The notes under the pieces were generated by a model, which worked only from the letters and a program-made list of their open reading frames with translations, was not told the origin of the DNA and made no database searches. Positions 16,135 through 25,918 of a stretch of DNA of 64,000 nt are shown in pieces. Where the stretch lies: positions 826,001 to 890,000 of the forward strand of contig NZ_CP092473.1 of assembly GCF_014287515.2 (NCBI RefSeq). Direction: 5' to 3'. The translations under genes and the position numbers were made by a program. This DNA comes from Roseburia rectibacter (GTDB lineage Bacteria; Bacillota; Clostridia; Lachnospirales; Lachnospiraceae). The number at the start of each line of letters is the position of its first letter. Positions within the stretch are counted from its first letter, which is position 1.

Positions 16135-18087
16135 ATGGAGAAGAAAAAACTGACAGATGTGCCGCTGCATCAGATTCAGATCAAAGATGCATTTTGGGAT
16201 AAATACATCCGATTAGTAAAAGATGTCATACTTCCTTACCAGTGGAACACGTTAAATGACAATGTGAAAGATGCGGCGCCAAGCCACTGTATCAAGAACT
16301 TTAAGATTGCTGCAGGTGAGGCAGAGGGAGATTTTGAAGGAGCTGTCTTTCAGGATACCGATGTTGCAAAGTGGTTAGAGGCAGTTGCATTTACCTTAGA
16401 TTCATCCGGAAGAGATGACAAGTTGGAAAAACTTGCCGATGAGACGATCGACCTGATAGGGAAGGCACAATGTGAAGACGGATATTTAAATACCTACTTC
16501 ACGATCAAAGAACCTGACAGAAGATGGACGAATCTGAAAGAAGGACATGAGCTTTACACGGCAGGACACATGATCGAAGCAGCGGTTGCATATTACAATG
16601 CAACAGGAAAAAGAAAGTTCCTCGACATCGTTTCAAGATTTGCAGATCTGATCTGTGAGACATTTGGACCGGAGAAAGGAAAGTGTCATGGCTATCCGGG
16701 GCATCCGGAAGTAGAACTTGCTTTAGTAAAATTGTACCGGGCAACCGGACAGAAAAGATATCTTGATCTTGCAAAGTTTTTTATTGATGCAAGAGGTGTG
16801 GGAGAAAATTATTTCTTTCAGGAAGAGAAGAAAGAAAAATATCAGCAGATATTTCCTGAATTTGCCGGATATGTACCGGAATATTCCCAGTCGCATCTGC
16901 CGGTAAGGGAGCAGAAAACGGCAGAGGGGCATGCAGTAAGAGCTGTTTATCTCTACAGTGCGATGGCAGATCTGGCATATGAATATCAGGATGAGACATT
17001 ATTAGATGCCTGTAAAACACTCTGGAATAACATGACAGAGAAAAGAATGTACATCACAGGCGGTATCGGTTCATCAGGATTGTTAGAGCGGTTTACAACC
17101 GACTATGACCTTCCGAATGACAGAAATTATTCCGAATCCTGTGCATCCATCGGACTGGCGATGTTTGCAAAGCGGATGGAACAGATCACAAAGGATGCTA
17201 AATATGCGGACATTGTGGAAAAAGCACTGTATAATACGGTACTTGCCGGAATTGCGATGGATGGAAAGAGTTTCTTCTATGTAAATCCATTGGAAGTATG
17301 GCCGGATAACTGTATTGAACGGACATCCATGGAACATGTAAAACCGGTCAGACAGAAATGGTTTGGCGTGGCGTGCTGTCCACCGAATATAGCAAGAACA
17401 CTTGCCTCCTTAGGACAGTACATCTACGGGGCAGATGAAAACAGTTTATACATCAATTTATATATATCGAATCAGACAAAACTTCTGATCGGAGAAACAG
17501 AGACAGAAGTGGATGTGGAAAGTAATTTCTTAAAGGATGGAACGGTAACGATCCGTCTGGATTCAAAGGAAGCGTCCAAAGGAACACTGGCACTCAGGAT
17601 TCCTGGTTACACGAAAGAATTTAACGTGTGGCGCGGAAAACAGAAAATTGAAACACCGCTCATTAAAAACGGCTATCTTATGATAACAGATCTTATGGCA
17701 TCTGAGGAGATCAGGATATCCTGTGATATGAAAGCAAGATTTGTATATGCAAATCCAAAAGTCAGAGCGGATGAAGGAAAAGTATGTATCATGCGTGGAC
17801 CGCTGGTATATTGCATTGAGGAAACAGATAATGGAGCAAATTTAAGTTCCCTATATGTAGATACAAAAGAGCCGCTGACCGAAAAGTGGGAAGAACAGCT
17901 TTTAGGCGGTGTGATGACAGTAGAGGCAAAGGGAAAACGTATCTTAGAAGATAACTGGACGGCAGAAGAGTTATACAAAGAACAGCCGCCGGAGTTAAAG
18001 GATGTAACATTGAAAGCAGTCCCATATTGTTACTGGGGAAACCGGAAAACCGGGGAGATGGCAGTCTGGATCAGGAATCTGATCTGA
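16135..18087 (+). CDS. GH127 beta-L-arabinofuranosidase
   Basis: The 650-residue protein is homologous to Bifidobacterium longum HypBA1, which removes L-arabinofuranose from beta-1,2-linked arabinosides of plant hydroxyproline-rich glycoproteins. The (alpha/alpha)6 barrel shows AGHMIEAAVAYYNATGKRK. The zinc/nucleophile cysteine site is GVACCPPNIARTLASLGQ, with ESCASIG supplying the upstream Glu and Cys. There is no signal peptide, so it works inside the cell on imported oligosaccharide. It is first in the operon behind GAAGGAGGGAGG and close to a LacI-type operator. Confidence 0.93.
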   Translation: MEKKKLTDVPLHQIQIKDAFWDKYIRLVKDVILPYQWNTLNDNVKDAAPSHCIKNFKIAAGEAEGDFEGAVFQDTDVAKWLEAVAFTLDSSGRDDKLEKLADETIDLIGKAQCEDGYLNTYFTIKEPDRRWTNLKEGHELYTAGHMIEAAVAYYNATGKRKFLDIVSRFADLICETFGPEKGKCHGYPGHPEVELALVKLYRATGQKRYLDLAKFFIDARGVGENYFFQEEKKEKYQQIFPEFAGYVPEYSQSHLPVREQKTAEGHAVRAVYLYSAMADLAYEYQDETLLDACKTLWNNMTEKRMYITGGIGSSGLLERFTTDYDLPNDRNYSESCASIGLAMFAKRMEQITKDAKYADIVEKALYNTVLAGIAMDGKSFFYVNPLEVWPDNCIERTSMEHVKPVRQKWFGVACCPPNIARTLASLGQYIYGADENSLYINLYISNQTKLLIGETETEVDVESNFLKDGTVTIRLDSKEASKGTLALRIPGYTKEFNVWRGKQKIETPLIKNGYLMITDLMASEEIRISCDMKARFVYANPKVRADEGKVCIMRGPLVYCIEETDNGANLSSLYVDTKEPLTEKWEEQLLGGVMTVEAKGKRILEDNWTAEELYKEQPPELKDVTLKAVPYCYWGNRKTGEMAVWIRNLI

Positions 18088-18174
18088 CAGAAAAATATGT
18101 ATCACACGGAAGATCATCTGAAAAAAGGAGATACTTCCGATCTGATAAAGAAAAACCATTTGGGAGGTAAAAGT

Positions 18175-19572
18175 ATGAAGAAAAAGGTTTTAGCAGCATT
18201 AATGTGTGCAGCAATGACAGTTGGAATGCTCGCTGGATGTGGCGGTAATTCCACAGCAGGAAACACCAGCGCCGATGCGGGGGAAGCAGCATCCGGTACT
18301 GAGAGCGCAGACAGCGGCGCAGGAAGAAGAGAGATGGATGTAGAAGGTGATGATGTCACAACACTTGAGGTCTGGACATTCATCGAGAACCATCAGGATT
18401 TCTACACTAACATGGCTGAGAAATGGAATGAGGAAAATCCGGATAAGAAGGTTAAACTTGTTTTATCCAACATGGCATATGATGATATGCACAACAAATT
18501 ATCACTTGCATTAGAGTCAGGAGAGGGTGCTCCGGATGTCGTTGATATCGAGCTTGGTAAATTCCCTGCATTCATGACAGGTGATATCGGATTAAAACCA
18601 TTGAACGATGCAGTAGAACCGTATCTTGACAATGTAGTAGAGTCCAGATTACAGCTTTACTCCAAAGATGGTAACTATTATGGATTCCCGACACACGTTG
18701 GTACAACCGTTGCTTTCTACAACACGGAAGCATTAGAGGCAGCAGGTATTGATTACACAACCATCAAGACCTGGGATGACTTCAAAGAAGCAGGTGCAAA
18801 ATACAAAGAAGCAACCGGAAAAACATTTGCAGCATGTGAGACAACTGCTCAGTGGACATTAAACTTAATGCTCGCTCAGAAAGGCGGAGATTACTTAAAT
18901 GATGATGGAAGCCTTGCAGTAAACAATGACACAATGGTTGAATGTTTACAGACCATGAAAGATATGCAGGATGCAGGTGCTATGGACGTTATCGCCGGTG
19001 GACAGCCTGACAACGAGGAAGCATATCCGTTATACAACAGCGGTGATGTCGCAGCAGCAATCATGCCATTCTGGCAGACCAGCCGTTACTTAAGCTACAT
19101 GACAGACCTTTCCGGTAAAGTTGCAATCGCAGCACCTCCTGTATTTGGTGACAACGATGCAGTAAAGACCATCGGTGGTGGTGGTACCGGTACAGCAGTT
19201 GTAGCATCCAGTCCGAATGCTGACCTTGCAGCAGAAGTATTCGCTTACATCAAACTTTCTGACACAGCAAACGTAGAAGTTTGGAACGTATTAGGATTTG
19301 ACCCGGTTAACACAGCAGTATGGACAGACAAATCCGTAACAGAGAACCCGGATAATCAGTATGTACAGTACTTCAACACAAAACCATTTGATGCATTATT
19401 AGATGTTCAGGACGGCATTGGATTACTGACCTGCTATACAGATGAGAAGATGCCATCCATCAACAATATCTTCTGTACAGAGACTTTGAATAATATCTTC
19501 GAGTCCGGTATGGATGTAAAAGAAGCGTTAGACGAGGCACAGTCTGCACTTCAGAATGAATTTGGAGAATAA
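18175..19572 (+). CDS. ABC sugar transporter substrate-binding lipoprotein
   Basis: The 465-residue lipoprotein starts MKKKVLAALMCAAMTVG, with lipobox LAGC at about residue 22 and a Gly/Ser/Ala linker. The mature part is a family 1 extracellular sugar-binding protein (TTLEVWTFIENHQDFYTNMA, GTTVAFYNTEALEAAGI). ATG 18175 has GGGAGG 8 bases upstream; the longer frame from 18097 has none and would bury the signal peptide. Codon use is strongly biased, as in highly expressed genes. With the two permeases it should import arabinose-containing oligosaccharides; the ligand is inferred from GH127 and GH51. Confidence 0.93.
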   Translation: MKKKVLAALMCAAMTVGMLAGCGGNSTAGNTSADAGEAASGTESADSGAGRREMDVEGDDVTTLEVWTFIENHQDFYTNMAEKWNEENPDKKVKLVLSNMAYDDMHNKLSLALESGEGAPDVVDIELGKFPAFMTGDIGLKPLNDAVEPYLDNVVESRLQLYSKDGNYYGFPTHVGTTVAFYNTEALEAAGIDYTTIKTWDDFKEAGAKYKEATGKTFAACETTAQWTLNLMLAQKGGDYLNDDGSLAVNNDTMVECLQTMKDMQDAGAMDVIAGGQPDNEEAYPLYNSGDVAAAIMPFWQTSRYLSYMTDLSGKVAIAAPPVFGDNDAVKTIGGGGTGTAVVASSPNADLAAEVFAYIKLSDTANVEVWNVLGFDPVNTAVWTDKSVTENPDNQYVQYFNTKPFDALLDVQDGIGLLTCYTDEKMPSINNIFCTETLNNIFESGMDVKEALDEAQSALQNEFGE

Positions 19573-19587
19573 GAGACAGGTTTAAAC

Positions 19588-19625
19588 AGGCAGGGATGTG
19601 GGGCAGATGTCCTGCATCCCGTTTC
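19588..19625 (+). other. intercistronic stem-loop after binding-protein gene
   Basis: GGGATG (19593-19598) pairs with CATCCC (19615-19620), enclosing a second GG/CC helix, with no long T run. Hairpins at this place often protect the binding-protein mRNA and keep it in excess over the permeases. That role is inferred. Confidence 0.5.
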
Positions 19626-19655
19626 CTGTTATGAGGGAAAAGGGGGCATTACAGC

Positions 19656-20549
19656 ATGAATAAAGTGAAGAAGTTTTTGTATTCGCAAAAAGCAGCACCT
19701 TATGTGTTTATTCTTCCATTTGTTCTGACAGTCATTTTGTTTTGGGTATTCCCGATCGCAAATGGTGTACTGTTAAGTTTTCAGGACGTCCTGAAAGATA
19801 AATGGGTTGGAATGAACAACTATAAGAGATTACTCTCTGATACATATTTCAGAAAAGCAGTCTGGAACAGTTTTAAATACATGGTGGGAACACTGGTACT
19901 TTTAATTCCGTTTCCAATGTTATTTGCAAGTATGTTAAACAGTAAACTGATGAAGGCGAAGGGATTTTTCAAGTCTGTTTATTTTATCCCGGCACTGACA
20001 TCTGTTGTCGTTGTAGGTACAATCTTCCGTCTGATGTTTGGTGAGATGGATACGGCACTTGCAAACCAGATTTTAAATTTCTTTGGACATTCTTCCATCA
20101 AATGGCTGAAAGGTGAATGGACCGGATACTTTGCACTTCTCCTAGTAGCGTGCTGGCGCTGGACCGGTGTCAATATCCTCTATTTCCTTGCAGGGTTACA
20201 GAATATCTCCACGGATCTCTACGAGGCGGCTTCCATCGACGGAGCGACAAAGTGGCAGCAGTTTAAGAGCATTTCAGTACCGCTTGTAAAACCGACTACG
20301 ATCTATGTATTAACAATTAGTATTTATGCAGGACTTTCCATGTTCCTTGAGTCTTACATGCTGTGGAAAGGTAATAACTCCCCACAGAATATCGGACTTA
20401 CGATCGTTGGTTATCTGTATCGTCAGGGTATTGAGAAGCGTGCAATGGGATATGCATGTGCAGTTGGTTTAGTACTTCTTATCATTGTTATGATCATTAA
20501 TATCATCCAGCTTGCATTGACCGGAACATTTAAGAAGGAGGAGAGATAA
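19656..20549 (+). CDS. ABC sugar permease (MalF type)
   Basis: The 297-residue membrane protein has six predicted helices and the cytoplasmic EAA loop EAASIDGATKWQQFKSISVP (about residues 190-210) that contacts the ATPase. It is a carbohydrate-uptake family 1 permease and pairs with the next gene, 1 base downstream. No ATP-binding subunit is encoded in the operon, so a shared MsmX-like ATPase elsewhere in the genome is probably used. Confidence 0.92.
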   Translation: MNKVKKFLYSQKAAPYVFILPFVLTVILFWVFPIANGVLLSFQDVLKDKWVGMNNYKRLLSDTYFRKAVWNSFKYMVGTLVLLIPFPMLFASMLNSKLMKAKGFFKSVYFIPALTSVVVVGTIFRLMFGEMDTALANQILNFFGHSSIKWLKGEWTGYFALLLVACWRWTGVNILYFLAGLQNISTDLYEAASIDGATKWQQFKSISVPLVKPTTIYVLTISIYAGLSMFLESYMLWKGNNSPQNIGLTIVGYLYRQGIEKRAMGYACAVGLVLLIIVMIINIIQLALTGTFKKEER

Positions 20550-20550
20550 T

Positions 20551-21414
20551 ATGGCAGCAGAATCTGTTGGAATGAGCCAGAAAAAGAAAGACAGGGCAGC
20601 AACCATCGGTATGATCATATTTTTTTCCATCCTTGCGATCCTTACCGTTCTGCCGATCTATCTGTTGGTATTAGCCAGTTTTAAACCGGGAAACTTCCTG
20701 CTTCAGTATGGATTAAATCTGAATCTGGATATCCCGCATTTAACACTGGACAATTACAAATTACTTTTTACAGGCAAACATGATTACTGGACATGGTTTG
20801 GCAACAGCCTTATCCTAACCGTGATCACTGTAATCCTGACATTGGCGATCAGTGCATTTGTTGCATATGGATTTGCAGCATATGATTTTAAGGGAAAGAA
20901 CTTTTTCTTTATTATAGTTCTTCTGATCCTCTCTGTACCGTTTGAGGTTATTATGCTCCCTCTTTACAAACAGATTTCAAGCTGGGGCATGATGGACAGT
21001 TATGTATCGGTTGTGCTTCCGTTTTTGGCACATGCATCTACGATCTTTTTCTTCCGGCAGTATCTTTTAGGACTGCCCAAATCGTTGATCGAAGCAGGAC
21101 GTATCGATGGTGCGACAGAGTACGGTATTTTCTTTAAGCTGATCGTACCGATCATGAAACCGGCATTTTCCGCGATGGCGATCTTAAATGGTATGAATGC
21201 ATGGAACAACTATTTGTGGCCGTTGCTGGTTATCCGTTCTGCCGACAAATATACACTGACCATTGGTCTTAACACACTGATCAATCCGTATGGTGATAAC
21301 TACAGTCTGTTAGTTGTTGGTTCTGTATTTTCCATCATACCGATATTTATCTTATTTATCTGCTTCCAGAAATACTTTATTGAAGGTATGACAGCAGGTG
21401 CGGTAAAAGAGTAA
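20551..21414 (+). CDS. ABC sugar permease (MalG type)
   Basis: The 287-residue partner permease has six predicted membrane helices and the EAA loop EAGRIDGATEYGIFFKLIVP. The C-terminus IEGMTAGAVKE is typical of MalG-like proteins. The ATG directly follows the stop of the MalF-type gene, so synthesis is coupled. It forms the inner-membrane channel for the sugar delivered by the lipoprotein at 18175. Confidence 0.92.
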   Translation: MAAESVGMSQKKKDRAATIGMIIFFSILAILTVLPIYLLVLASFKPGNFLLQYGLNLNLDIPHLTLDNYKLLFTGKHDYWTWFGNSLILTVITVILTLAISAFVAYGFAAYDFKGKNFFFIIVLLILSVPFEVIMLPLYKQISSWGMMDSYVSVVLPFLAHASTIFFFRQYLLGLPKSLIEAGRIDGATEYGIFFKLIVPIMKPAFSAMAILNGMNAWNNYLWPLLVIRSADKYTLTIGLNTLINPYGDNYSLLVVGSVFSIIPIFILFICFQKYFIEGMTAGAVKE

Positions 21415-21426
21415 GATTTTAAGTGA

Positions 21427-22956
<1,530 letters not shown>

Positions 22957-23054
22957 AACATGAAAGCCGTTGTGTGAACGAATTGTTACAGATTCTTCAA
23001 AGAGTATTCAAAAAATGTACAACGGGATTTCACAAATTGCGGATATATTATTAG

Positions 23055-23086
23055 TATCACGAAAGAGTGATAAAACTTTTTTTCAT
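23055..23086 (+). terminator. weak terminator after GH51 gene
   Basis: TATCAC pairs with GTGATA around GAAAGA, followed by AAAAC and seven T. It is the first of two hairpins behind the arabinofuranoside operon. Confidence 0.55.
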
Positions 23087-23103
23087 AAATTCTCCCCCTT
23101 TTT

Positions 23104-23137
23104 AAATCCACCATTTCCCCAAATGGTGGATTTTTTG
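23104..23137 (+). terminator. terminator hairpin used as intron target
   Basis: AATCCACCATTT pairs perfectly with AAATGGTGGATT around CCCC, followed by TTTT. The group II intron begins at the end of this T run. Confidence 0.85.
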
Positions 23138-24986
23138 GTTTGCGCGCCATGGGCGCGCTCTAATGGGTGAAAGTCCCGAACACGCCTAGGCAACGAGGAA
23201 GTGTATAGCAGAACAGCAAGGGTGTCCATCGTGAGGTGGAATCTGAAGGAAGCTGTAAGCAAACTCTTGGTCCGACGGACAGAAATCACATATAAGGCTC
23301 GGAAATACGGATAAGTCTGCCAAAAGAGATGAAGTCCTAAAGTTGCTGGAAGTACGAGTAAATGTGGCGGATAGATGAGAGGAAAGAGCGTGCACCTTAA
23401 GCGTGGAGGTCTCACAGGGGTTTCATTAGCCTAGTAACAACGAACTGTGAGAAGTCAGCCGAGCCCATAGTAGTGAAGAAGTCTCTGTAATAGAGATGGA
23501 GCAAAGGGGCGAACAATCAATAAGTTTGAGTATGTCTCGTATTGCAGAAGAGATAACATCTGCCGTAACCAATCGGGTAAAAGATGGTCAAATCAAGCGA
23601 GACGGAAAGGAAAGAACGCATGGACACAAGTAGTCTAATGGAGCAGATATTATCTAGCGATAACCTCAACAGAGCATATCTGCAGGTCGTACGAAACAAA
23701 GGTGCAGAGGGAGTGGACGGAATGAAGTGCACAGAACTTAAGGAACATCTTGCAAAGAACGGCGAAATCATTAAGGAGCAGCTGAGGACAAGAAAGTATA
23801 AACCTCAGCCAGTACGGAGAGTGGAGATACCAAAACCCGATGGCGGTTTCAGAAACCTGGGAGTGCCAACAGTAACAGACAGATTTATACAACAAGCTAT
23901 TGCACAGGTCTTAACACCAATCTATGAGGAGCAGTTCCATGATCATAGTTATGGATTCAGACCGAACAGATGTGCACAACAGGCAATCCTGACAGCACTT
24001 GATATGATGAACGAGGGCAACGACTGGATTGTAGACATTGACTTGGAAAAGTTCTTTGACACAGTAAACCATGACAAGCTTATGACCATCATAGGCAGAA
24101 CTATAAAAGATGGAGATGTTATCTCTATCATTAGGAAATATCTTGTCAGTGGAATCATGATTGATGATGAGTATGAGGATTCTATTGTGGGAACACCACA
24201 AGGAGGAAATCTTTCACCATTACTGGCAAATATCATGCTGAATGAACTTGATAAGGAAATGGAAAAGAGAGGGCTTAACTTTGTACGATACGCGGATGAC
24301 TGTATTATTATGGTCGGAAGCGAAATGTCTGCCAATCGTGTAATGAGAAACATATCTCGTTTTATTGAAGAGAAACTAGGACTCAAAGTTAACATGACCA
24401 AGAGCAAAGTAGATAGACCAAGAGGATTGAAATATCTGGGTTTCGGATTCTACTTTGATTCAAGAGCACACCAATTTAAGGCAAAACCACATGCAAAATC
24501 AGTAGCAAAGTTCAAGAGGCGAATGAAAGAACTCACTTGTCGTAGCTGGGGCGTTAGTAACAGCTATAAGGTTGAGAAACTTAATCAGCTTATCAGAGGG
24601 TGGATTAACTACTTTAAAATAGGTAGTATGAAGGTGTTATGTGCCACGCTCGACCAAAGCATAAGATTTCGATTGCGCATGTGTATATGGAAACATTGGA
24701 AAACTCCACAGAATCGCGCGAAGAACTTAATAAAGCTAGGGGTATATAAGAAACTAGCGTACTCAACGGCTTATAATGGTGCGAGAATCGCACACTGCTG
24801 TCAAGGCGGTGCCATGAATGTAGCCGTTACAAAAGAAAGACTAACCCGTTTTGGATTAATCTCAATGTTAGATTACTACACCGAAAGGTGTGTTACTTGT
24901 TAAGTTGACTGAACCGCCGTGTACCGAACGGTACGCACGGTGGTGTGAGAGGTCGGGAAATCACTCAGATTTCCCTCCTACTCGAT
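23138..24986 (+). mobile_element. group IIC intron with maturase
   Basis: The 5' end GTTTGCGCGCC fits the GUGYG boundary. The following stretch (GGGTGAAAGTCCCGAAC, then AAGGGTGTCCATCGTGAGG) matches my memory of domain I of the Oceanobacillus iheyensis IIC intron. Domain V at about 24912-24943 is ACCGCCGTG-TACCG-AAC-GGTACG-CACGGTGGT with the CGC triad of IIC introns. Domain VI follows (GGGAAAT / ATTTCCC) with the branch-point A near the end CCTACTCGAT. The reverse transcriptase gene lies in domain IV. Insertion directly behind a terminator hairpin is the known IIC target preference. Ends are placed by comparison, to within a few bases. Confidence 0.88.
23620..24903 (+). CDS. ltrA: group II intron reverse transcriptase/maturase
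   Basis: The protein has 427 residues from ATG 23620 (AAAGGA 8 bases upstream; the ATG at 23584 has none). Reverse transcriptase blocks are intact: EGVDGMKCTELK, PVRRVEIPKPDGGFRNLGVP, HDHSYGFRPNRCAQQAI, VDIDLEKFFDTVNHDKL, GTPQGGNLSPLLANIML and the catalytic RYADDCIIM. A maturase X domain follows (LIRGWINYFK). The end, GLISMLDYYTERCVTC, carries no HNH endonuclease, as in class C introns that prime from the replication fork. It should help splicing and mobility of the surrounding intron. Confidence 0.95.
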   Translation: MDTSSLMEQILSSDNLNRAYLQVVRNKGAEGVDGMKCTELKEHLAKNGEIIKEQLRTRKYKPQPVRRVEIPKPDGGFRNLGVPTVTDRFIQQAIAQVLTPIYEEQFHDHSYGFRPNRCAQQAILTALDMMNEGNDWIVDIDLEKFFDTVNHDKLMTIIGRTIKDGDVISIIRKYLVSGIMIDDEYEDSIVGTPQGGNLSPLLANIMLNELDKEMEKRGLNFVRYADDCIIMVGSEMSANRVMRNISRFIEEKLGLKVNMTKSKVDRPRGLKYLGFGFYFDSRAHQFKAKPHAKSVAKFKRRMKELTCRSWGVSNSYKVEKLNQLIRGWINYFKIGSMKVLCATLDQSIRFRLRMCIWKHWKTPQNRAKNLIKLGVYKKLAYSTAYNGARIAHCCQGGAMNVAVTKERLTRFGLISMLDYYTERCVTC

Positions 24987-25144
24987 TGCAATAATTACAA
25001 ATATCATTAAAATAGAGGCTTTTTAATGACAGAATAGCAGCGGTATGCTAAAATTCAGACAAGTATTTTCAGATGTATGAAACGAGGGAAAATAGTTAAA
25101 CAACTTGTGATTTATTATAAATACGAAGGAAAAGGAGTGTCCGT

Positions 25145-25705
25145 ATGAGTAATACAACCAAAAGAGCATTAGAGGCATCCTTAAAAAAATTACTTTTACA
25201 GAAACCATTAGATAAAATTACGATCCAGGATCTGACCACGGACTGTGGAATCAGCCGTATGGCATTTTATTACCATTTTAAAGATATCTATGATCTGGTT
25301 GAATGGGCATGCGTGGAGGACGGAAAGCGGGCGCTGCAGGGAAAACGAACCTACAATTCCTGGCAGGAAGGGTTAGAGCAGATTTTTAAGGCAGTGCTGG
25401 AAAATAAACCGTTTATCATGAATGTATACCGTTCGGTCAGCAAGGAACAGATTGAAAGTTATCTTTATAAGCTGACGTTTGAACTGATCGAGGGTGTGGT
25501 AAATGAGAAGGCGGAAGGAACCGGTCTCCCGGAGGAAGATAAACGTTTTATTGCAGATTTTTACAAGTATGGTTTTGTCGGTGTGATGTTAGACTGGATC
25601 AAAGACGGTATGCAGGAAGACTACAGCACGATCGTCAAAAAAATGAGTCTGACACTGCACGGAAATATCAGTAATTCGATTGGAAATTTTTTAGATGAAG
25701 TGTGA
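25145..25705 (+). CDS. TetR/AcrR family regulator
   Basis: The 186-residue protein has an N-terminal TetR helix-turn-helix (ITIQDLTTDCGISRMAFYYH, about residues 25-45) and a C-terminal domain resembling the TetR_C_8 type. It precedes the oleate hydratase gene in the same direction and probably controls it in response to fatty acids, as often seen for this enzyme; that link is positional only. AAAGGAG precedes the ATG, and a terminator separates it from the hydratase gene. Confidence 0.88.
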   Translation: MSNTTKRALEASLKKLLLQKPLDKITIQDLTTDCGISRMAFYYHFKDIYDLVEWACVEDGKRALQGKRTYNSWQEGLEQIFKAVLENKPFIMNVYRSVSKEQIESYLYKLTFELIEGVVNEKAEGTGLPEEDKRFIADFYKYGFVGVMLDWIKDGMQEDYSTIVKKMSLTLHGNISNSIGNFLDEV

Positions 25706-25749
25706 TTTATGTTTCGGATGACAGTCAGCAACGTCGTCCGGTTAATTTA

Positions 25750-25762
25750 GGTACGCTGTACC
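25750..25762. promoter_or_regulatory. palindrome between tetR-type gene and ohyA
   Basis: GGTACGCTGTACC is a 5+5 palindrome in the tetR-ohyA gap. It could be a regulator site but lies upstream of the terminator, so its target is unclear. Confidence 0.3.
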
Positions 25763-25793
25763 GGATTTGTAAATGCAGGGCCGATTATTTATC

Positions 25794-25838
25794 AAAACAG
25801 GCGGAATGATAAAAATATTGTCATTCCGCCTGTTTTGT
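25794..25838 (+). terminator. terminator after tetR-type gene
   Basis: AAAACAGGCGGAATGAT pairs with AT-GTCATTCCGCCTGTTTT in a long near-perfect stem with A and T runs on either side. Confidence 0.88.
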
Positions 25839-25841
25839 ATA

Positions 25842-25870
25842 TTGGATTTTTATCCGGGAAGTAATAAGAT
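25842..25870 (+). promoter_or_regulatory. promoter of oleate hydratase gene
   Basis: TTGGAT (25842-25847), 17-base spacer, TAAGAT (25865-25870), directly behind the tetR terminator and 49 bases before the start codon. Confidence 0.5.
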
Positions 25871-25918
25871 GACCACAGAACGAAGATAATAAAAGCAGTT
25901 AGAAAGGAGATTCTTATT

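Noticed and set aside
23620..24903. Retron or phage diversity-generating reverse transcriptase
   Set aside because: Maturase X domain, intron boundary sequences and a IIC domain V surround it, so it is a group II intron protein.
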